Assembly: GCA_001931905.2 (NCBI GenBank)
Contig: MSJI02000323.1
Span: forward strand, 2,378 to 66,377
Direction of reading: 5' to 3'
Length of the DNA stretch: 64,000 bases
From: Cladosporium sp. IMV 00045
Lineage: Eukaryota; Ascomycota; Dothideomycetes; Cladosporiales; Cladosporiaceae
Shown here: in pieces, positions 33,567 through 43,074 of the stretch
Layout: the number at the start of each line of letters is the position of its first letter
Position numbering within the stretch: position 1 is the stretch's first letter
Translations under genes and position numbers: made by a program
The notes under the pieces: generated by a model
What the model saw: only the letters and a program-made list of their open reading frames with translations
The model's database searches: none
Told to the model about the DNA's origin: nothing

Positions 33567-34449
33567 TCACAGCTTATGCTTCTTCGCACCACTAGCAATC
33601 TTAGAGAACTCCTGCTGCGGCACGCCCGACAAAAACCTCTCCAAACCGCCAAACACCTCCGCCACGCCCTGCGCATCCAGCACGTCCCTCTCAGGCTTCC
33701 TGATCAACGCCTTAATCTTCGTCAACGAATCGCTAACCAAGTGATCGCCCAGCCTATCGTCGACCTCCTTCAGAACCAATCCCAAAAACTTCTCCTGCTC
33801 CGTCGGCTTAGTGTCGAAGACCTTGTTGACGAAACCGCACCCAACGAGCTCCTCGGACGTAATGCGTTTGGACATAATCAGCGCCTCGTTCGCCTTGGCG
33901 ATGCCCATCCTCTGCACGAAACCGCGGCTCGCGCCTCCCTCGGCCACGAGGCCGAGACTGCTGAACGGCGTGAGGATGAAGGCGTGCGGGGCCGCGTAGA
34001 TGAAATCCGAGAAACCAACAAGAGCCGCGCTGAGTCCGACCGCGGGCCCGTTGAGTGCTGTTACCAGGATCTTGGGGTGCGTGTAGAAGGCTTGCGTGAT
34101 GTTGAGGTTGTTGGCCACGAAGGACTGGAGCCATTGCTTGTAGGGGTCGACGCCGGCTTGGGCGGCGCGAGAGATGGATACGTCGGCGCCGCTGGGTGAG
34201 AGAGATGTTAGTTTGGCGTTGATTAAGGGTTGGTATGGTCTTTTCATGAGGCACTTACGCGCTGAAGAATCTTCCCTTGCCTGTGAGAACTGTCACAAAG
34301 ACGTCTTCCCGTTTTGCCACTTCGCGCATCAGCTGGGACAGGCGGAAGTAGTGGTCTTGGGTCATCGCATTGAGCTTCTTCTCGATGTTGAGGGTGATAA
34401 TGGCAACCTTGCCACGAACCTCTAGGGTTACGGTGTTTGGGTCGGCCAT
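33567..34449 (-). CDS. Peroxisomal enoyl-CoA hydratase/isomerase family protein
   Basis: Two exons (34449-34259, 34191-33567) give 271 residues. The crotonase fold is clear: VAIITLNIEKKLNAMTQDHYFRLSQLM at the N-terminus, the oxyanion-hole region FFSAGADVS at the exon junction, then LNGPAVGLSAALVGFSDFIYAAPHAFILTPFSSLGLVAEGGASRGFVQRMG, and the helical C-terminal part. It ends KKHKL, a type 1 peroxisome targeting signal variant (HKL). With this length and end it most resembles the yeast Eci1/Dci1 delta3,delta2-enoyl-CoA isomerase group, which shifts double bonds during beta-oxidation of unsaturated fatty acids. The exact reaction is inferred. It pairs in theme, though not in position, with the peroxisomal carrier at 661-1920. 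Confidence 0.88.
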
Positions 34450-34883
34450 GGTTGATGGGCACTTTGATTGAGTTGTGATTGGGTAGACGATCAGGATACT
34501 TATGAAGGAGCACTTTGAGAATTTTCTGATAGATGTGAAATCACAGACATCTCAGAAAAGTTGTTTGCTTGCATCGCCCGACATACAAATACGAATAGCC
34601 GCCTTGCCGTGGTATTCCTAGGCCTCGCTTGACGGCCAGCGAGACATGGAGATTGTGGGGTTGAACCTCGGCTCATGGCAGAGGAACGAGCCACCAGAGT
34701 GAAGATAAGATTCAGGTGCGATCAAGCTAGTTCCAATTGGGATACTGCGGCAAAACCTCCGGTCATCTCTTTTGGCATGCTTTGAACTGGCAGAAGGCAT
34801 GAATGATATCAAGACTTGGACAAAATTAGCAACTCGATATCACGAACGATACCTCTAAACATTGCAATTAAACATCACACAAA
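34450..34883. other. Divergent promoter region
   Basis: About 430 bp between the divergent isomerase/hydratase and PET100 genes. No coding signal. Confidence 0.5.
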
Positions 34884-35342
34884 ATGGGCGGCCCTAATCT
34901 CGAAGTGTTCAAGGTAAGCCAGCAAACGCCTCAATCACTCCTCTCCAAACGCCACGAACAATCATTGACACATCCCCTCAAGTTCGGCATGTACATCATG
35001 TTCCCCATCGGAATCATGTACTACTTCGGCACGAACCTGGACTCACGCTTCGCCGTGCCGGACTTCTGGCCCAAGCCCGGCCAAACCCACACGCTGCCGT
35101 ACGAGCGCGAGGAGATCTCCGAGGAACTGGAGCGCCTGAGAGCGCGACGACTGGCAATCAGGGCGCAGAGGTTGGCGGCGGAGCAGAGGGGGGAGAGCAC
35201 GCAGCACTTCGAGCACAGGCAGGCGGAGGTGGAACATCCGAGCCCGGAGGTGTTGGAGAGAGTCAAGGTGGACCAGCCGGAGAAGAGCCAGGTTGCGAAG
35301 GCGAATGGGTGGGGGAGTTGGTTTGGGTCGGGGAAGGAGTGA
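34884..35342 (+). CDS. PET100: Cytochrome c oxidase assembly chaperone Pet100
   Basis: Two exons (34884-34913, 34983-35342) give 129 residues. The joined N-terminus MGGPNLEVFK/FGMYIMFPIGIMYYFG is the Pet100 hallmark: a short matrix stub and one inner-membrane span, followed by TNLDSRFAVPDFWPKPGQ and a charged helical tail in the intermembrane space (EEISEELERLRARRLAIRAQRLAAEQRG). Family role: helps a subassembly of Cox7, Cox8 and Cox9 join complex IV. The 69-nt intron is a multiple of three and stop-free, so a raw frame carries 23 spurious residues between EVFK and FGMY. Tail length is longer than in yeast. Confidence 0.92.
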   Translation: MGGPNLEVFKVSQQTPQSLLSKRHEQSLTHPLKFGMYIMFPIGIMYYFGTNLDSRFAVPDFWPKPGQTHTLPYEREEISEELERLRARRLAIRAQRLAAEQRGESTQHFEHRQAEVEHPSPEVLERVKVDQPEKSQVAKANGWGSWFGSGKE

Positions 35343-36097
35343 TGGATGATGGGGAAGAGGAGGAATAAGATGGGATGGGACGCGACTCCACTCTGCTTCA
35401 ACAAAAAGATACCCTGTACGATTTTCTGGAGAGCGACAATACACGAATGCTGAGGTGGAGGCTCTGTTTGAGGGAATTCCATTTCGCCCTCTCAACCATA
35501 TATACGGCTGTAAATTAAAGCGTTTTTCTTGGACGTCCGACTCATTCCAAAGTACGCCGAACGGGAGACTTGATGTCATGGGCGAGAAAGACGCAGTGTG
35601 ATTTCGGTCATCTCCGACTTTTCGTCCAAGAGATCCTGGCGCAACAGGAGTGGTACAATAACGACAACGACTCTGGAAATCTTGCTATTTGCTAAAAGGA
35701 CGCGTTACACATTGAGCTAATTGATGTCTACCTGGCTTCGACGACAAAGCGTGACGTGTGAGACACCTCAAGGCAGCGACAACAAGCAAACGAAAAACAA
35801 TTCAAACTACGAGTCTCGTATCTAATCACCAAGCAAACACCGCCAAAGATATCAAGAAACAATGAGTTCCTTGCTGAAACATCGAGCCATCCACTGATGG
35901 TGACCAATTGGCAAGGTCAAAACCCAAGCGCAACGATCACGCCCTCCGCCTGGCATGTCCTGGCACCCAATTGCTCCAGCCGGTACGAGATCGAGAGCGT
36001 GAGTGCGATCTGCATGTCGGCCTAGCCAGACAACCATGTCAGCAAGCGCAACCACTTGCCTCCCATATCAAAATGCGTCAACCAAGGCAGGCAGAAC
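35343..36097. other. Intergenic region after PET100
   Basis: About 750 bp. Part of 35935-36019 could be a second exon of the adjacent minus-strand gene (donor GTGAGT at 36098 side, acceptor GGCTAG), but the result is only a short Arg/Ser-rich tail and is not called. Confidence 0.4.
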
Positions 36098-36559
36098 TCA
36101 CCTCCCAACCCTAGCAACCATCGAGCAGTTATCCAAATCATATTTCCACCGATACTTCTTCAACACCTCCAACCACCTTTTCGCCTCCCCATGCTGCGCA
36201 ACCAACAACGCAATCCTCCTATCCTGCCTCTCGATCAAACAACTCTTACACTCGCACCGCACAGCCTCAACCGTGCGGTCCATGGCCGCCGAAAACCTCG
36301 AATACGCCAAGGACACGTCTCTCCCCCTCAACGCGCTGCGATCGCATTTATGCCGAATGTCCTGCTGGATCAGTTTGATATTGCTCAACACGGGGTTGAG
36401 AATGTTGCAGTTCGTGTTGATGGCGAGGTCGCGCCGTTCGAATCGCGAGGTTAATGCTTGCTGGCAGGATTCACGACTGCAGGGCCGTTTCCCTCGCGAA
36501 GGGCAGTGGTTTCTGCGGCAGGGGGAGGGCGTGTCTGAGTAATTGGAGCTGCGGCCCAT
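36098..36559 (-). CDS. Cys-rich hypothetical protein
   Basis: An open frame from the ATG of MGRSSNYSDTPSPC gives 153 residues; the same frame is open back to an ATG at 36805 through Gln/Pro/Ala-rich sequence. Seen: a Cys/Arg/Ser-rich start (CRRNHCPSRGKRPCSRESC), helical stretch NILNPVLSNIKLIQQDIRHKC, and RTVEAVRCECKSCLIERQDRRIALLVAQHG followed by AKRWLEVLKKYRWKYDL. The last part looks like a conserved helical module seen in uncharacterised fungal proteins, but I cannot name it. The final codons RVGR then TGA overlap a good splice donor (GGTGAGTT), so the 3' end is unsure. Function unknown. Confidence 0.4.
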   Translation of the reverse strand: MGRSSNYSDTPSPCRRNHCPSRGKRPCSRESCQQALTSRFERRDLAINTNCNILNPVLSNIKLIQQDIRHKCDRSALRGRDVSLAYSRFSAAMDRTVEAVRCECKSCLIERQDRRIALLVAQHGEAKRWLEVLKKYRWKYDLDNCSMVARVGR

Positions 36560-38201
36560 GATGCTCGCGTTCGCTTTGAGAGGGTGGTGGTTTCGCGAAG
36601 GCCGGAGAGCACTGGTGGCATGGTGCTGGATGCTTTTATGGATTCTGATGACGACTTTCATTGCAAATGCATTTGCGGGCTTTGCAGGAGTGACTGATTG
36701 ACTGGCTTGGTTGACTTGACTGCCTGGCTGGCTGACGGTGTTCACCAGTGCGTGCTGCGCTTGGTTCGGAATTGACTGACCAGCAGGGAACGACGCTTGT
36801 TCCACGGAATCTGCTGACGGGTCGCAGACACTGCAGTTCCCTGCGTCGAGGTTGCACTTTCGTTCTGGAACTGTGAGACAGGCGAGCTGGGTGCATGGGG
36901 GGGTTATATAAGACTGTGTTACGTTGGACCCGTGGTATTGTGGGCATGTATGTTACTTCTCGAAGACGGTCAATCTTGGGACGAATCTTGACATAACACT
37001 ATGGTAAATTCAAGGATCGTGGAAAAATCCCCTGCATAATCGATCGAGGAATTTGTCTAGGGCATTGCTACTATACCTGAGCCAGCCTTTTCCGCCTGTT
37101 CGAGCGGTAAAGCTTTGAGAACAACGACGGATAGGTCGATATGTATCTTCGCAAAATCGAGCATGTACGATGCTCCCAATGTCGTCAAGCAGTCTAACAA
37201 CCGATCTCAAATATTTGTAAGACCAGGACAACAGGTAATCCCCTGGTTTAAAAAAATGACTTTGTCCGGTTGTGGGGTTACATTGGATTTGAAGCATTTC
37301 ATGACGATGTCTTCGAGACGAGACTGGAAGATAAATCTTTTCTACCCAGTATCAACGTAGTACATGATTCGTGGCCCAATAATTAGGAGGTACCTTCTTC
37401 TAGATCAAACGGTTAGAACAGTCAACGATAGAAAACTGGAGACTTGACGATAAATCGAGAGTTAATAATCTCTTCTATTTGACTGTGTATAAGACTTACC
37501 TGGCCAAGCCCACTATCGTTCGTTACCGACAATCAAGGTTATGCAGATGCAGGCGCGTGTTCGCCTGGGGGTTGCCATGTGGTTGGATCGGTATCGTTTT
37601 GGTCGAGATGCATGATGCAGGTAGCCTTTTCTTAGCCTTCCGGCCGCTTACCCTATTTGCGAGCTTGCTTTTGGCAGCCGCTCTGACGTCGCGGACTTCC
37701 TCCCTCGCTCGCGCAATCCACCCATCCACAATCTCGCCCAAGTTACAACCACCACCACCACATTCTCACCACCGCGCTCGCGCAAACATGTGACTTGGCC
37801 CTTTGTCAATCTCCAGACCTCTCCGACACTCGTTACCTGCGTCACTTGCACGCGCAATCAATGCTTCACCCGCCAATTCAATTCTTGCCCTGCGCGTTAG
37901 ACGTGGGGGCGCGCCTTGAATTCACCTTCCAAATCGCATTCATACTCCCCTTCGCGGCGCAACAGGTATGACTTTCACTTCACACGAGGTGACTTCCATG
38001 GCTCATGCTGATCATACTTCCAATCAACAGCTTTGAAAGCGCTTTCTTGCTCTCTTCACACACTGCTGGCTGTCCCAATCTCTACGCTGAGACATCGGTG
38101 TGAAGCGACAGACCGCATTTGCGACATTCGACTTCCCACACCAGGGATAACACGTCGCATAGACTAAGGCGACACTCCCACTTACAGCGCTCACGCTAGC
38201 A
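36560..38201. other. Promoter region of the low-complexity nuclear protein gene
   Basis: About 1.6 kb. No convincing gene. From 37680 the plus strand is C/T-rich. A probable 5' untranslated intron is seen at 37966-38030 (donor GTATGA after CAACAG, acceptor AATCAACAG), so transcription of the gene at 38202 likely starts near 37700-37950. Confidence 0.45.
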
Positions 38202-40757
38202 ATGCCTCCGGCAGGCGCGCCACGATCTACTGGCGATCATGCAGCAGCACAACCACCTTCGCATGCAAGTTTCAACGACAATGACCGCACCGAGCTTGAA
38301 AAGCTGGACGCTGCAGTTGGGCGCATGCAGAAGCAGACTCGACCCGATCCCTACCTCGTCACAATTTCTCAGGACCGTCACCTTCAGTACCAATACCAGT
38401 GGAGATCTCAACAATGGCAGTGGCTCCACAACACACCTTTCAGGCCAGAAGAAGGCGAAGGCATACAATATCAGACATTCATCTACCAGGAACCAGGCAA
38501 GAACATGTTGTCGCTGCATGCGCAACACTATCCAGAGGAACGACCGGCGACTGCAGACAGCACGCGCAATGCGACAGGTGCGAATACGCCAGCTCAAGCG
38601 CCAAAGAAAGTGATATCGTTCGGCGCATACAAGAAGAAGCAGACGGGCGAAACGCCAACAAGAGAGAATGCGAACTCTCAAGAAGCGACAAAGTCAGCCA
38701 AGCAGGCTGCACTCAAGGGTCCTGCGGAACAAGATAAGACTTTGAAGGCGGACAGCGCCGATATGATCAAGGCAGTGGAGGAGGATGAGAAAGTGGACTC
38801 TATCAGAGATACACAGAGCAAGCAGAAGGAAACTAGAAAGGAAGAGCTGCAGCCTAAACAGTCTGAGCTCAAGCGAAAGAGGGAAGATAATGCGACAACG
38901 ACGGAGAAAGCTCCAGACATGAACGGTCGTCTCTCTCCGCCGCCCACAAAGAAAGTGAAGAATGTTCGCTCTCCATCACCGCCTACCAGACGGGCGAGCC
39001 AGAAGGATGCGCACGCTGAAGACCGGATGCCGCCCAAACTCTCGCCTCTTCGTCAGGAACCATCAAGTCCCGATCGTTTCGAGTTACCGCCACGCATATC
39101 CCCAGATCTCCCGGATACATTTCAATTGCCACCGCGCATCTCGCCTATACTCCCAGCCAACATCAGAGCTTCACTCGAAGCTATGGACGAGAGGGGTGTC
39201 GTAGGCCGTGCACCGAGAAAGGAGTCGGTTGCTAAGAAAGACAACGCGCCCAACAGCGAATCAAATCCCAAATCAACTGCTAGAAAGAGAAGTCCAGATC
39301 GACGGAAAAGTCCGAGAGCTAGATCAAAATCACCAGAAAAGTCATCCGGAAAGCCATCTGCACAAGACGTCCCTGAAAATGAGCCAGCGCAAACCGTGGA
39401 TGGCGGGGAGAAGAAGCAATCGCTTATTGCGAAGATCAAATTCAAGAAAGCGAGGAAAGAAGACGTGCAGCGTATATTGAAATTGCCTGCCAGACCCGAC
39501 AAATACGTGGCTTCACCACCCGCAACGCCAGAGTCGTCAGACAGGGACGATCCCGTCGAACCCCCTTCGAACGAAAGATCAGCCTCCAAGCCGGTAGATA
39601 GAGCGGATTCGGCACGTCGCGCTGGCAAGGGTGTAGCTCAAAAGTTAGGGCCCGCACCCAAAAGAACGGAAGAGAGAAAGCCAACGTCGGAGAAGCGGCC
39701 CAGAGCTGAGCCAGATACAGAATCGGCGAACAACTCAGGACCACTAGCGAAAAGAGCTAAGATTGACCCAGTGCAAGAATCGTCGACTAAGAAGAGGCAA
39801 GCTGAGAGCGCCTCATCGGAAACTACGGGAAAGCAGAAAGACTCCGACACTATTGAAGTGAAAAGGAAGATCAACTCGGCAGCACAGGCTGATACCCCTT
39901 CTCCAGCCGCGCAAGGCAAGTTGAAGAGTGTCGCTGCTCGCAAAGATCTCAACGCCAAACGCAATGGATCGGCCGACAGTCAAGCGAGCACGTCACATTC
40001 ACAATCACAATCGGCTTCGAACAAGACAAGCCACACCTCCCAGCCAAACGGAACTGTCAGCAAGAAGTCATCGAACAGCACCCTGCCCGCGAGAAAAGCA
40101 ACATCACAAGACTGGACCGCCGAGCGCGAACGTTTGGAAAAGATCGGCCGTGAAATTAAGCATGCCGCCTCCGATCTTCTGTCCGACAAGCCCAACGCCG
40201 CAGCCCGCGAAGCCGCCGCCGTGAAATCCATCGAATCGCTCATCTGCTACCTCCTAGCATTCACCTGCGCCGACCGCGCCGCCGCGCTATCCAACAAAAA
40301 ATCCGCCCTGCAACAATGGCGCAGCCTGCAGCCTTTCTCCGGCTTCGTAGAGCGCAACGCAGCCCCCTTCCCCGCCCTCTCCGGCCTCGCATCCGCCCTC
40401 TCCCTGTCCCACAGCGCACACTTCCTCAGTCTCGTAGCGCAAACCCCCAACGAAGGCCCAAGCCGCGACTCCCTCATCACCATCAACGGCGCTCTCATCA
40501 AAGCCGCCGCCAACGCGGACGAGAAACTAGACGTCGACGCGCTGATGGAAAACTTCCCTAAGACGTGGAAGGGCCGCTCGAAGTCTTCTGTCATAGCTGA
40601 CGACAGCGACGAGCCGAAGAGGCTGCTGGAAGGATGCTACAGGCTGCCTCTGGGCGTGCAGACGGAGCCCGTGCAGGCTGCCAGGGCGGGTCTGGCGGTG
40701 CTTAGGGAGTGGGTTGCGAAGATGGGGTTGGATTATGAGTTCCACCTCGTTGCTTGA
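38202..40757 (+). CDS. Large Lys/Ser/Pro-rich nuclear-type protein, copy A
   Basis: Single exon, 851 residues, not recognised with certainty. The N-terminal 120 residues look folded (TRPDPYLVTISQDRHLQYQYQW, RSQQWQWLHNTPFRPEEG, YQTFIYQEPGKNMLSLHAQHYPEE). Residues about 130-640 are disordered with many basic patches (KRSPDRRKSPRARSKSPEKS is SR-like) and a twice-repeated LPPRISP motif (FELPPRISPDLPDTFQLPPRISPILP). The C-terminal 210 residues are helical: WTAERERLEKIGREIKHAASDLL, KSIESLICYLLAFTCADRAAAL, SLQPFSGFVERNAAPFPALSGLASAL. This organisation is like nuclear transcription or RNA-processing scaffolds; a distant likeness of the C-terminus to AF4-family dimerisation domains is only a guess. 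The homeolog at 52336 keeps the frame without net indels, so the protein is under selection. Confidence 0.75.
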   Translation: MPPAGAPRSTGDHAAAQPPSHASFNDNDRTELEKLDAAVGRMQKQTRPDPYLVTISQDRHLQYQYQWRSQQWQWLHNTPFRPEEGEGIQYQTFIYQEPGKNMLSLHAQHYPEERPATADSTRNATGANTPAQAPKKVISFGAYKKKQTGETPTRENANSQEATKSAKQAALKGPAEQDKTLKADSADMIKAVEEDEKVDSIRDTQSKQKETRKEELQPKQSELKRKREDNATTTEKAPDMNGRLSPPPTKKVKNVRSPSPPTRRASQKDAHAEDRMPPKLSPLRQEPSSPDRFELPPRISPDLPDTFQLPPRISPILPANIRASLEAMDERGVVGRAPRKESVAKKDNAPNSESNPKSTARKRSPDRRKSPRARSKSPEKSSGKPSAQDVPENEPAQTVDGGEKKQSLIAKIKFKKARKEDVQRILKLPARPDKYVASPPATPESSDRDDPVEPPSNERSASKPVDRADSARRAGKGVAQKLGPAPKRTEERKPTSEKRPRAEPDTESANNSGPLAKRAKIDPVQESSTKKRQAESASSETTGKQKDSDTIEVKRKINSAAQADTPSPAAQGKLKSVAARKDLNAKRNGSADSQASTSHSQSQSASNKTSHTSQPNGTVSKKSSNSTLPARKATSQDWTAERERLEKIGREIKHAASDLLSDKPNAAAREAAAVKSIESLICYLLAFTCADRAAALSNKKSALQQWRSLQPFSGFVERNAAPFPALSGLASALSLSHSAHFLSLVAQTPNEGPSRDSLITINGALIKAAANADEKLDVDALMENFPKTWKGRSKSSVIADDSDEPKRLLEGCYRLPLGVQTEPVQAARAGLAVLREWVAKMGLDYEFHLVA

Positions 40758-40893
40758 ATTCCTTTCTTGTGGGGGCGTGGGCTTTTTTCGTGACCAGTTT
40801 CGGCGCTGAGGGCACCTTGCGAGTCTTTTCACATTTTCTTTAGGCCACGGTTCTCTGGCTGTGATCACTGGAGTTCTCTTCCACAGCGGCTGC

Positions 40894-40924
<31 letters not shown>

Positions 40925-41241
40925 TGNNNNNNNNNNNNNNNNNNNNTTTTGGCTCGATTCTGATTTTTGGTTTTTGATGTGTTTTGATATCATGGGCGTA
41001 AAACAACCGGCAAGTGATACCCAATGAAACGCCTACTGCTGTGCTGAATTAGTTCGGTCTTTTCTAACTTTTTCTTTTTCCTTTTCGCGGCGAGGAGAGG
41101 AGGACATTAGAGGGGAGATAGATAGACACTTTAAACAATTTTGGAGAATTATTTTCTTTAGGCTTCCGATTTCGGTATAATGAGCGGCCATGCAACACCA
41201 CACTCCTCAGACTCTCCAAACCCTTCCACTTCTCACCTCAT
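40758..41241. other. Convergent intergenic region, copy A, with gap
   Basis: About 480 bp between convergent stops, holding a CTTTT/T-run tract (about 40893-40925) and the 20-N gap. In copy B the same place is an unbroken CTTTC/T-rich tract, so this gap is a low-complexity break within one chromosome. Confidence 0.6.
40927..40946. other. Assembly gap, 20 N
   Basis: Exactly 20 N inside a T-rich tract. Gene order on both sides matches the unbroken copy B, so the true gap is short and the two contigs are neighbours. Confidence 0.98.
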
Positions 41242-42704
41242 TCACTCATCCTCCCCCGTCAGCTCCAAATCATCCCATCCCCACACCCCAACGCCATAAC
41301 CCAAGCACGCCTGCAGCGACTCGACGCCCCGTTCATCCTCCCGCCAAACAAGCTGCGTAGGCCGTTTGACGCCTGGCGGGACACGCGACTTCACCGCCAT
41401 ACTAGAGCGCTCGCGAGCTCGCGCGCGCCTCTTGAGAGTTTCTCCGTCCGGCCCTGGGACTAGCGTCCTCACCTCCCTGCCAGTGCGCAAACTCGCGATG
41501 CGGACCTCGACGTTCGCGCGGCACGTGGCGTCGAAAGCTACGAGGCCGCGGTCGTTGACGTCGAATTTTAGCTGCGGCCCTTCGTGCACGAAGGAGAAGT
41601 GCAGGAGGGGTTTGCTCGCTTTGCTTGTGGAGGTTCGCGTGTCGTATAGGGAGAGGCCGTGGTTGGTCGAGACGAGGAGTTGCGTGCCGGCGCTGGAGGG
41701 GACGGGGAGGATTCCAGTCACGTTGTGTGCGCTTTGGAAGCGTGGAGAGGAGCCTTGCGCGCGCGTGTCCCAGAGCAGCACTCGTTTGCCGGAGCTGGCG
41801 GCAATGGTGGTGGGGTTCAGCCAGGAGGCTGCGCGCGAGTTGGAGGATTTGTGGAGGTTGGAGAGGATCCGACCGTCCAGGCTGATGTGGCGCACGCGGT
41901 CTGAGGCGGCGATGACGCCTGTTTCGCCTGTGGGAGAGATGGCGCTGTCCCATACGGTTGTTGCATCGTCGTCGCCGATTGTCAGGAGAACCGACGGGCG
42001 GAAGTCTTGATCGGCGCCGATAGGGCCTACTTGGACGTTGTTGGGTCCACCACTCGCACATGCCAGGAGAGTGTGGGGATCCTCTGGCGGCCATACGGAC
42101 GTGGAGTTTACACGGGCTGAGAAGAGGGCGACGCTATCCTGTCGACAGCGACGAGTCTCAACCATCTGTGAGTCGCGACCTATCACAGAAGAGAGAGTGT
42201 ATATATCCGAGGACTCACTTGTCATCTGTGCATCCCGTGATGGACTCAACTCTGTAATGAGAGTGGCGTCGCATGAGGGCATCGGGTGGGCAGAGAGGAC
42301 TTGATGGCGAGAGGAGAGCAAATTCTTGAAACGCAACTGAGAGACGAAAGCCTCGTCTGCTTGGATGCGATTAATAGCGTGGGGTCTTGATCCGACTTCG
42401 CGGCCTAAGCCGATGCCAGCGTACTCGGGGAATGCCAGCAGTTTTGATCGTTGAATAGTTTGGGCCTGTCGTTTCTTCTCGGCTCGCTGCTCGACTTTGC
42501 GCTTCTTGGCTACTTGTCTCTCATGGCGGACATTGGATTTGGTGTACTTTTCTCCGAGGGTCTGGGCGGCATGATTGGCGGTTATCTTGAAGTACTTCTT
42601 CTTCTCCTCATCTGAATTGTCGTCATTACCGACCGGTTCATTAAACAACTTGAATCACCAACAGGCATACCATAGTAATAACCGGGGATGTTGCCCAAAT
42701 TCAT
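41242..42704 (-). CDS. DCAF4-like WD40 repeat protein, copy A
   Basis: Two exons (42704-42671, 42611-41242) give 467 residues. Exon 1 is only 34 nt and encodes MNLGNIPGYYY; it joins to DEEKKKYFKITANHA, reproducing the PGYYYD...KYFKI opening of the DCAF4 family. A basic helix follows (QVAKKRKVEQRAEKKRQAQTIQRSK). The rest forms a WD40-type propeller: CASGGPNNVQVGPIG, TTVWDSAISPTGETGVIAASDRVRHISLDG, RAASWLNPTTIAASSGKRVLLWDTRA, LLVSTNHGLSLYDTRTS, FDVNDRGLVAFDATCRANVEVR and a last strand set ending GYGVGVWGWDD. Family knowledge: DCAF proteins present substrates to CUL4-DDB1 ubiquitin ligase; two WDTR/YDTR-like ends support DDB1 binding. The intron of this copy happens to be open, giving a false upstream start (MFNEPVG). 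Confidence 0.85.
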
Positions 42705-43074
42705 CCTGCAGGAATAAGAATACGATGCTCGCTTGTTATCGTTTCAATTAGCATGGTCGAGTGTAGTACGCTGCATCAATGAGGATGAGTCGAATCGCAG
42801 GTTTGTGCCAATGCGACAGATGAACAAACCGGAAGGCGTTTTGAATGAAGTTCGGCAGGCGTAGGTCAGAAGAGAGGCTGCATGACGCTAAAGGACCGCC
42901 CCGACGCTAGCCACGTTGTGGCAAAGTCTAATTCACCCCGCGAGCAGTGATGTCAGATCGCATGCCGGGAATCTCTTACATGTACGATGATGCGCATCAA
43001 AGAATGTATCCAAACGTAACATAACCGCTCCTTCTCGCCACCCTGCACTCATCTGCATTTTTTTATACACATCC
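42705..43074. other. Divergent promoter DCAF4-SELO, copy A
   Basis: About 370 bp shared by the divergent DCAF4-like and SelO genes, well conserved with copy B (57042-57420). Contains GCGAGCAGTGATGTCAGATC-type sequence but no site I can assign. Confidence 0.45.
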
